From positions 1-11,186 of the forward strand of contig JAHISW010000066.1 of assembly GCA_018817995.1 (NCBI GenBank): a DNA stretch of 11,186 bases. The letters run 5' to 3'. A program made the translations under genes and the position numbers. Below are positions 6,510-11,186 of this stretch, piece by piece. Below the pieces are notes generated by a model, which made no database searches, was not told the DNA's origin, and was given only the letters and a program-made list of their open reading frames with translations. Source of the stretch: Patescibacteria group bacterium. GTDB lineage: Bacteria; Patescibacteriota; Minisyncoccia; JAHISW01; Tagabacteraceae. The stretch's first letter is position 1; every line of letters begins with the position of its first letter.

Positions 6510-7565
6510 TTATTTTCCGATAAGTGTTACAACCATCCCTATTATAGCAAAAACTATGCCAATAACCCAAAAACGCATCGTGACCTTATAGGGGGGCCAC
6601 CCTTTTGCTTCAAAGTGATGGTGGATAGGCGCAGCTAAGAATATCTTTTTGCCACGAATTTTTTTGGATACTAGTTGGAGTATGTCTGACATGGTTGTTG
6701 CGACTAACGGGAAAGCGATTATTGGTAAAACCAAAACAGAGTCTGTGAAAAAAGCAACAACAGCCAAAACTGATGTTAGTCCCAACATACCAGTTTCTCC
6801 CATATAAAATCTTGCGGGAGGAATGTTAAACCACAAAAAAGCCAATATTGCTCCGGTAAGTACGGCGCAAAAAGTAGCTAGGTCTATTTGATTTTGAAAA
6901 AAAGCGATACCTGTGTAGGCCGCGAATATTGAAGCCATGATGCCACCAGAAAGTCCGTCTAATCCGTCTATTACTCCCCCGCTGAAAATAGCTAACATCA
7001 CTACTATAAAAAACGGTATGAAAAACCAGCCGATATCCAAGTGCCCGACAAAAGGTATCAAAATACTACTTATTTCCAATTTGGCAAAAAACCACCAGCC
7101 ACCCATAAAACCGATAGCGCTTACTAGCGCTATCCTTTTTGTTAGACTAAGTCCGCCACCAATATATTTTCCCTTGCCACGAATCTGCAAAATATCATCT
7201 ACCAAACCGATTATTGAAGCGGAAATTAACGCGAATAAAGGAAGCCATGTTTGAGAACGGCTTAAAAAATTTAATTTTTCAGTTAAAGATGTAGGGAAAA
7301 TTTTGAAAAGAGTCCAAAAAATCAAAGCAATAATTAATGTGCTGGCCCAAATTAGAACACCACCCATTCTTGGCGTGCCTATTTCTTTGTTTTTGTGCAG
7401 TTCATTGACCACAACAGCTTCCTCGCCACTTAGCGCTCTTTTCCCTGCATATTTCTTCCATGCTTTATATTTGTAGAGATAATGAGTTAAAATAGGTGTT
7501 ATGGTTATACCAAGAAAGAAGCTGAAAGCCGATAAACCAAAAATTTTCAGAATGTTTAAATCCAT
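6510..7565 (-). CDS. mraY: MraY, phospho-MurNAc-pentapeptide transferase
   Basis: MraY joins phospho-MurNAc-pentapeptide from UDP to undecaprenyl phosphate, forming lipid I at the cytoplasmic membrane; MurG uses the product. The 351-residue protein has about ten hydrophobic helices and the family motifs. These are GTPRMGG (63-69), LVDDILQIRGKGK (121-133) with the paired Asp D123/D124, GGVIDGLDGLSGG (196-208), FNIPPARFYMGETG (246-259) and the MraY-specific APIHHHFEAKGWP (312-324). HHHFE separates it from WecA/TagO relatives. The third conserved acidic position, normally Asp in MGDxGS, is Glu here (E257). The gene heads block B, divergent from the lipoprotein gene with a 108-nt gap. There is no Shine-Dalgarno before the ATG at 7565, and a -10-like TAAAAT lies 6 nt upstream of it. 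The gene ends 8 nt before the amidohydrolase start. Confidence 0.95.
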   Translation of the reverse strand: MDLNILKIFGLSAFSFFLGITITPILTHYLYKYKAWKKYAGKRALSGEEAVVVNELHKNKEIGTPRMGGVLIWASTLIIALIFWTLFKIFPTSLTEKLNFLSRSQTWLPLFALISASIIGLVDDILQIRGKGKYIGGGLSLTKRIALVSAIGFMGGWWFFAKLEISSILIPFVGHLDIGWFFIPFFIVVMLAIFSGGVIDGLDGLSGGIMASIFAAYTGIAFFQNQIDLATFCAVLTGAILAFLWFNIPPARFYMGETGMLGLTSVLAVVAFFTDSVLVLPIIAFPLVATTMSDILQLVSKKIRGKKIFLAAPIHHHFEAKGWPPYKVTMRFWVIGIVFAIIGMVVTLIGK

Positions 7566-7583
7566 ATTTGCATTTTAGCAAAT
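7566..7583 (-). promoter_or_regulatory. Candidate mraY extended -10 flanked by an inverted repeat
   Basis: Read on the minus strand, the hexamer TAAAAT (plus-strand 7572-7577) is preceded by TGC, an extended -10 arrangement. It is followed by GCAAAT and then directly by the mraY ATG. Perfect 6-bp arms, ATTTGC and GCAAAT, flank the hexamer exactly. A start about 7 nt downstream would make the mRNA leaderless, matching the missing Shine-Dalgarno. No convincing -35 is seen. The repeat could instead be an operator. This is inference from sequence only. Confidence 0.35.
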
Positions 7584-7603
7584 TTTTAAACCATTTTTAA
7601 GTA

Positions 7604-7632
7604 TTGACAAGACTATGGTAGCGTGATATACT
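7604..7632 (+). promoter_or_regulatory. Sigma-70-type promoter of the lipoprotein gene
   Basis: A perfect -35 TTGACA (7604-7609) is separated by exactly 17 nt from TATACT (7627-7632). A TG one base upstream of the -10 (7624-7625) makes it an extended -10. Transcription should begin near 7639, giving a leader of about 35 nt before the ATG at 7674. It is by far the best promoter match in the window. Confidence 0.85.
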
Positions 7633-7660
7633 TCAATTGTGGACTAATCAGAACTTTAAC

Positions 7661-7668
7661 AAAGGAGG
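7661..7668 (+). promoter_or_regulatory. Strong ribosome binding site that sets the lipoprotein start
   Basis: AAAGGAGG ends 5 nt before the ATG at 7674. It decides the start against the longer in-frame ATG at 7623, which lies inside the promoter. No minus-strand gene in the window has a comparable site. Confidence 0.9.
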
Positions 7669-7673
7669 AAGTG

Positions 7674-8057
7674 ATGAAAAAAATTTTTGTGGTAGCGACT
7701 TTAATTTTTGTTTTGGCTTTTGTTGCGGGTTGCACCAAAGAAATAATCGGAAAAGTTGAGAGTGTAAGTTTTACTTATCTTGCGTTTGGCAGACAACCCG
7801 TTACCGAGGTTGTTGTAACGACCGACAGAGACGATAAGCACTTTCTGGGACTCCAGGGACATGAAACTGGCATCAAAGTGGATGATGTTATAAGAGTGAA
7901 GTTCAACAACAATGACAACTACGCAGTGGCAAACTCAGTGATTGACGGGGGCGTTATGAAAAAAATTGAAGAAAAAGACGGAACTGTAAAATTTATCAAA
8001 AAAAAGAGAACAAGAATCTACTGGAAGGAAATTTTAGAATATAAAATTATAAAGTAA
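7674..8057 (+). CDS. Small predicted lipoprotein, unknown function
   Basis: The 127-residue product begins MKKIFVVATLIFVLAFVAGC, a classic lipoprotein signal with a VAGC lipobox and the modified cysteine at C20. After processing about 108 residues would be anchored on the outer face of the membrane. The mature part looks beta-rich: alternating hydrophobic residues in KVESVSFTYLAF and TEVVVTTD, then IKVDDVIRVKFNNND. This might be a small barrel or OB-like fold, but I do not recognise a family. The C-terminus is strongly basic (KKKRTR, EYKIIK). The start is fixed by the Shine-Dalgarno at 7661-7668. The gene has its own promoter and terminator, points away from mraY and towards the carboxypeptidase gene, and is the only plus-strand gene. 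This arrangement suggests an independent unit, possibly acquired or highly expressed. Its function is unknown. Confidence 0.85.
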   Translation: MKKIFVVATLIFVLAFVAGCTKEIIGKVESVSFTYLAFGRQPVTEVVVTTDRDDKHFLGLQGHETGIKVDDVIRVKFNNNDNYAVANSVIDGGVMKKIEEKDGTVKFIKKKRTRIYWKEILEYKIIK

Positions 8058-8077
8058 AGCCAAAAAAGTAGAAACCC

Positions 8078-8118
8078 AAAAGCGACAGGTATCTGATGCC
8101 ATGTCGCTTTTTGTTTTT
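8078..8118 (+). terminator. Intrinsic terminator after the lipoprotein gene
   Basis: AAAAGCGACA (8078-8087) pairs with TGTCGCTTTT (8102-8111). An inner GGTA/TGCC extension encloses a 5-nt loop, with a single bulged A at 8101. The T-rich tail runs to 8118, interrupted by one G. It begins 20 nt after the stop codon. In the other direction it could also weakly end the carboxypeptidase transcript, although the T tract there is short. Confidence 0.88.
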
Positions 8119-8176
8119 ACCATATACGCACGATCGTGGTCTATTTGGTAAATTCAGTAAATAATAGATATTTATT

Positions 8177-9067
8177 TTACTTCACAAATTTGTTGTATAG
8201 TATCTCTATGTCTTCAAAACGGCCTTCAAAAGTTGAACCCAGAACGGTGAGAATTATTGGGTGGTTTAGCCCTTTATCAACAATGACGGTCAAATTTCCT
8301 CCCGCCAAATCACTAAACCCCGTTTTCCCGCCAAAAACTACGGGAAATTTTCCCAGCAGTTTATTTGTGTTTTCAAAGGCGCGGTTTTTATAATTTATTG
8401 ATTCTAATGTTGTGTCGTTGAGAAGTTCAGGATATTTGTCAAAAATGTATTTCAGGAGTTTTGTTACATCTTGGCATGAGCCATAGGCGCCGGCTATTTC
8501 AGTTGAAACATCCAAGCCGGTAGAGTTTAGGAAATATGTTCGGTCGAGTTTCAGTTTGTTTGAATAGCTATTCATCAGCTCAACAAATTCGGACTCATTG
8601 TTACTTTCTGGATTTGTTTTGAAGCCGCTTGCTATTGCGAAAGCGGCATCGTTTGACGATGAGATAAGCATTACTTTTATCAAATCCTCCAACTTCCACA
8701 TTTCTCCAATATAAAAATCACTGTCGCCTTCTATAAGAATGGCCTCTTTGGTTATTTCTACTAAAGTCGTTTTTGGTAGGAGTTCTATAGAGACAAGGGC
8801 TGTCATTAATTTTGTCAAGCTTGCCAAGGGGAGTTGTTCATCGCTGTTTTTTTTAAATATAAATTCATCTTTTGCCATATCAAATACGCAAGCCGACTTT
8901 GCTTGAATTTCAAATGGCGCGTCACTTCCTGTTTGTAGTTCTTCTGTTTCGTTTTCTTTGTAGACAAAGGCTACTCCTTCTTTTTCTTTGGGAGAAACAT
9001 ATCCCAAGACAAACAGAAGAAAAACAAGAATCACCAATTTTATTGAATTGTGAATAATTTCTCGCAT
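8177..9067 (-). CDS. D-alanyl-D-alanine carboxypeptidase (serine peptidase S11, DacA-like)
   Basis: The 296-residue product is a penicillin-binding-protein-type enzyme that removes the terminal D-Ala from peptidoglycan pentapeptides outside the membrane, limiting crosslinks. A single hydrophobic segment (about residues 10-23) anchors or exports it. The three active-site motifs are present: SLTK (S83 nucleophile, K86), SSN (137-139) and KTG (248-250). Supporting blocks are LMTALVSIE, SSSNDAAFAIA, LNSTGLD and GGKTGFSDLAGGNL. There is no room for the C-terminal beta domain of E. coli PBP5, so it is a catalytic-domain-only form. The ATG at 9067 overlaps the scpB end by 28 nt, and no Shine-Dalgarno is visible. 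The gene ends block A and converges with the lipoprotein gene. The S11 assignment is firm, but which dac paralogue it represents is not resolved. Confidence 0.92.
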   Translation of the reverse strand: MREIIHNSIKLVILVFLLFVLGYVSPKEKEGVAFVYKENETEELQTGSDAPFEIQAKSACVFDMAKDEFIFKKNSDEQLPLASLTKLMTALVSIELLPKTTLVEITKEAILIEGDSDFYIGEMWKLEDLIKVMLISSSNDAAFAIASGFKTNPESNNESEFVELMNSYSNKLKLDRTYFLNSTGLDVSTEIAGAYGSCQDVTKLLKYIFDKYPELLNDTTLESINYKNRAFENTNKLLGKFPVVFGGKTGFSDLAGGNLTVIVDKGLNHPIILTVLGSTFEGRFEDIEILYNKFVK

Positions 9068-9582
9068 TTTATTTGTTCTGAAAATTTTTCAAATTCCGGT
9101 AAATCTTCCTTTTTTGTTATCCCTAAAAATTGGAAGAGACGCACAGAAGGCTTGTACACAAAACTTCTTTTGTCTTTAGGGTTTATTTTTCTATCTACCA
9201 GCCCCCTTATTGCAAGATTGCCAAGCGTGAATGCCGAGTTGACCCCCCTTATACGATCAATGTCGTTTCTACTAACTCCCCCTCCTTCGTTTTTATAAAT
9301 AATTATAGCCAAAGTTTCAAGACCTGCGCGTCCCAAGTTTCTGTCTATCTCTTCTTTTATCAGGGATTTGCAATATTCGTCTGATTCAGGGGCTGTGCCA
9401 AGCATAATGTTGGCGTCTGCCTTTAGAAGTCTTATCCCTCGGCCGTTCAGTTCTTTTTCTAAGTCCAGAATGGCCTCGTTAATTTCTCGTTCTTTTTTGT
9501 CTAAAATTTTACAAATTTCTTTTATGCTCAGCGGTTTCCCAGACAAAAAAAGTAGAGCTTCTATGTGGTTTGATATATTCAT
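9040..9582 (-). CDS. scpB: ScpB, segregation and condensation protein B
   Basis: The 180-residue product is a winged-helix (kite) subunit that dimerises and binds ScpA in the SMC-ScpAB complex, which organises and segregates the chromosome. The first winged helix covers about residues 3-80 (HIEALLFLSGKPLSIKEI; LNGRGIRLLKAD). The family's central block RAGLETLAIIIYK is followed by SRNDIDRIRGVNS and then AIRGLVDRK. The C-terminus is family-like up to FQFLGITKKEDLPEF. The last residues overlap the carboxypeptidase start. The ATG at 9582 overlaps the scpA stop as ATGA, a typical sign of translational coupling that would keep the two subunits balanced. No Shine-Dalgarno is seen. Confidence 0.93.
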   Translation of the reverse strand: MNISNHIEALLFLSGKPLSIKEICKILDKKEREINEAILDLEKELNGRGIRLLKADANIMLGTAPESDEYCKSLIKEEIDRNLGRAGLETLAIIIYKNEGGGVSRNDIDRIRGVNSAFTLGNLAIRGLVDRKINPKDKRSFVYKPSVRLFQFLGITKKEDLPEFEKFSEQIKCEKLFTIQ

Positions 9583-10295
9583 GTTTGTGTAATATGGATT
9601 TCTCCAAATATTTCATTTTGGTTCGTTCTTATAGCTTTTCTTTTTGTTAACTCAAGAAGAGCCAGGAAGCTAACAATTATATCCATTCTGCTTTGTTTTT
9701 GTTTTTTGTTAATTTCCGAAAAGCATAACGACATTTTCTCTTGGAGTCTTCGGGTTAAGTCTTCAATTTTTTGTTCTAATGTTATTGTTCTTTCAATTAT
9801 TTTTTCAGGTAAAATAGTTTTTTGGAAACAAAAGATGTTTAGCAAGTCGGACAACGCTTTGTTCATATTGAAAACAGATAAATCTCTTGGGATAACAAAA
9901 ACGATATTACTTGTTTTTGTTGGCATTTTCGGGAGGGTTTCTCTGGAAAAAATTATATTATTTCCAAAAATTTTTTCTAGTCCCTCGCTTATGTTTTGAA
10001 ATTTTTGATAAATTTTTAGTCTCTTTTCAAGGTCATCAATTTCTTCTTTTTCTTCCTCGGATATTTCCAAAGATGGCATTAGTGAACGAGATTTAACAAG
10101 AACAAGGGTTGAAGCAACAATCAAAAAGTAAGAAACTTCTTTTGTCGGAAAATTTTCCAGTTTTTTTAAGTAATCCAAATACTGGTCGGCAATCTCGGCT
10201 AGGGATATTTCGCTGATGGACAATTTTTTCTTATCTATCAGATCGACTAGCAGTTCAAGTGGACCTTCAAATTGCCTCGTTGCGGTTTGGTACAT
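9579..10295 (-). CDS. scpA: ScpA, segregation and condensation protein A (kleisin)
   Basis: The 238-residue product is the kleisin that bridges the SMC heads and binds ScpB. The N-terminal domain shows the family signature FEGPLELLVDLIDKKKLS with ISEISLAEIADQYLDYL. A helical region follows (SYFLIVASTLVLVKSRSLMPS), then an acidic linker (EISEEEKEEIDDLEKR) and a variable middle. The C-terminus (MDIIVSFLALLELTKRKAI) is the winged-helix domain that contacts the SMC head. Length is in the normal range. It starts at ATG 10295 inside the last codons of aspS (29-nt overlap) and shares ATGA with scpB. No Shine-Dalgarno is visible, so translation probably depends on coupling. Its stop is TGA, which argues against a recoded TGA. 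Confidence 0.93.
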   Translation of the reverse strand: MYQTATRQFEGPLELLVDLIDKKKLSISEISLAEIADQYLDYLKKLENFPTKEVSYFLIVASTLVLVKSRSLMPSLEISEEEKEEIDDLEKRLKIYQKFQNISEGLEKIFGNNIIFSRETLPKMPTKTSNIVFVIPRDLSVFNMNKALSDLLNIFCFQKTILPEKIIERTITLEQKIEDLTRRLQEKMSLCFSEINKKQKQSRMDIIVSFLALLELTKRKAIRTNQNEIFGEIHITQT

Positions 10296-11186
10296 ATGAA
10301 ATCTTAAGTTCCTTGAGTTGTTCTTCTTTAATTTCTGATGGCGCGCCCATCATTAAATCGCGTCCGTCGCCGGTTTTGGGAAATGCTATAACCTCTCGTA
10401 TGTTGGGTTCATTTTGAAGTATCGCGACAACCCTGTCTAGACCAAATGCGATTCCTCCGTGTGGAGGCGCTCCGAAAGTGAAAGCTTCCAACATGTGCCC
10501 AAAGTTTTCTTTGATCTCGTCTTCTTTTAATCCTATTATTTCGAGAACTTTTTTGAGAGCGTCCGGTTTGTGGTTTCTAATGCTTCCCCCGCCTATTTCG
10601 TATCCATTCAAGACCATATCATATTGGGCCGCTGTAATTTTTTCTATGTTTTTTTTGTCCATTAGCATTTGATGGTGTTCCGGTATGGTTGCGGAAAATG
10701 GATTGTGTGTAAAAGTCCACTTGTTATTTTTGTCTTTTTCGAAGAAGGGAAAGTCTATTATCCAGCAAAAGGCTAACTCGTCGGGATTATCTTTATCTTC
10801 CCTTAAGTCTGGTCTGTCTGTATCATATTTTTCCATTGCCTCCGCGTAAGTTAATCTGGGAAATGGTTTTCGCAAAATTTTTTTATTTGGATAATTTTCT
10901 GCTACTGTTTTTACAATAAGTTCCTCATTCAAATTCATTACATCTTCTCTGTTGACGAAAGACATTTCCATGTCAAGCTGAGTGAATTCAGGCTGCCTGT
11001 CTCCTCGTGTATCTTCATCGCGCAGGCATTTTGCAATTTGAAAGTATTTTTCAAATTGGGATACCATCAAAAGTTGTTTGAATTGTTGGGGCGCCTGCGG
11101 GAGAGCGTAAAATTTTCCTGTTTGCAAGCGTGAGGGCACAACAAAATCCCTGGCGCCTTCGGGTGTTGATTTTGTTAAAAGAGGAG
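10267..11186 (-). CDS. aspS: Aspartyl-tRNA synthetase, 5' partial, lacking the bacterial insertion domain
   Basis: This class II synthetase attaches aspartate to tRNA in the cytoplasm. Only the last 305 codons lie in the window. The frame is open to the edge, reading LTKSTPEGARDF before VPSRLQTGKFYALPQ, so the GTG at 11139 is an internal valine and not a start. The N-terminal OB-fold anticodon domain is outside. Visible family marks are QAPQQFKQLLM, motif 2 with CLRDEDTRGDRQPEFTQLD, the NGYEIGGGSIRNH block and motif 3 (GGIAFGLDRVVAIL) with its Arg. Between DRPDLR and WIIDFPFFE there are only 12 residues, where the E. coli-type enzyme carries well over 100 (the GAD insertion domain). The last ten residues (SYVPNRNEAI) overlap scpA and are not family-like. 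The stop is TGA. Confidence 0.94.
   Translation of the reverse strand, partial: PLLTKSTPEGARDFVVPSRLQTGKFYALPQAPQQFKQLLMVSQFEKYFQIAKCLRDEDTRGDRQPEFTQLDMEMSFVNREDVMNLNEELIVKTVAENYPNKKILRKPFPRLTYAEAMEKYDTDRPDLREDKDNPDELAFCWIIDFPFFEKDKNNKWTFTHNPFSATIPEHHQMLMDKKNIEKITAAQYDMVLNGYEIGGGSIRNHKPDALKKVLEIIGLKEDEIKENFGHMLEAFTFGAPPHGGIAFGLDRVVAILQNEPNIREVIAFPKTGDGRDLMMGAPSEIKEEQLKELKISYVPNRNEAI

Noticed and set aside
6502..6570. Longer start for the amidohydrolase, adding 23 residues
   Set aside because: The extra segment lies within the mraY 3' end and lacks the family's N-terminal strand. The ATG at 6501 begins the recognisable MYSIIIKNG strand.
6937..7254. Plus-strand ORF of 105 codons opposite mraY
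   Set aside because: It is the antisense of mraY membrane helices. Its composition reflects the opposite strand and there is no ribosome binding site.
7623..7673. Longer start for the lipoprotein gene
   Set aside because: This ATG lies within the promoter spacer, upstream of the predicted transcript start. The strong Shine-Dalgarno serves the ATG at 7674, which begins a proper signal peptide.
8129..8138. Palindrome CACGATCGTG between the terminator and the carboxypeptidase gene
   Set aside because: A 10-bp palindrome with no paired copy, no promoter beside it and a convergent-gene location. I cannot support a function.
8157..8182. AT-rich hairpin just after the carboxypeptidase stop as a terminator
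   Set aside because: The stem is weak, contains a bulge and is not followed by a T tract in the minus direction. The GC stem at 8078-8118 is the better candidate.
9579..10269. TGA recoded as Gly or Trp
   Set aside because: TGA ends scpA and aspS at sensible positions overlapping the next starts. No internal TGA is needed to complete any protein, so the standard bacterial code fits.
11137..11139. GTG as an aspS start codon
   Set aside because: The same frame stays open to the window edge with clear AspRS sequence upstream (STPEGARDF), so this is an internal valine.

Overview
The window is AT-rich, gene-dense bacterial DNA that looks like Candidate Phyla Radiation (Patescibacteria), most likely a Parcubacteria-type lineage. 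The reasons are indirect. Housekeeping proteins are trimmed: AspRS lacks the bacterial insertion domain and GluRS lacks its zinc-binding segment. Genes overlap or abut, and nearly all lack a Shine-Dalgarno sequence. A reduced division and cell-wall cluster sits beside unrelated tRNA synthetases. TGA is used as a stop (aspS, scpA), so this is not the recoded Gracilibacteria/SR1 or Mycoplasma code. The lineage call is inference; no marker gene proves it.

All genes but one lie on the minus strand, so transcription of the main gene set runs from high to low coordinates. Block A (11186 to 8177) is aspS (5' end outside the window), scpA, scpB and a serine D-Ala-D-Ala carboxypeptidase, joined by overlaps of 29, 4 and 28 nt. 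Block B (7565 to 1) is mraY, an N-acyl-D-amino-acid deacylase-like amidohydrolase, ftsW, murG, gltX, an M23 peptidase with a long coiled coil, and the start of a small membrane protein. Spacing inside block B is -38 to +11 nt once murG is repaired, with 30 nt before the last ORF. Between the blocks, one small predicted lipoprotein gene (7674-8057) lies on the plus strand. It has its own consensus sigma-70-type promoter, strong Shine-Dalgarno and intrinsic terminator.

Most of the window serves the cell envelope and division. MraY makes lipid I, MurG converts it to lipid II, and FtsW polymerises lipid II at the septum. The D,D-carboxypeptidase and the M23 peptidase trim or cut peptidoglycan. 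ScpA and ScpB are the non-SMC subunits of the bacterial condensin. aspS and gltX charge tRNAs.

The most notable points are: (1) murG is broken by a one-base frameshift at a run of seven A, with its conserved C-terminus intact in the -1 frame; (2) an amidohydrolase, not murD, sits between mraY and ftsW, and its N-terminal metal-ligand motifs are altered; (3) both tRNA synthetases have lost accessory segments; (4) the solitary plus-strand lipoprotein gene has expression signals unlike all its neighbours; (5) -10-like hexamers within small inverted repeats lie immediately before two start codons, which may indicate leaderless transcripts. No RNA genes, CRISPR arrays, insertion sequences or long repeats were seen.
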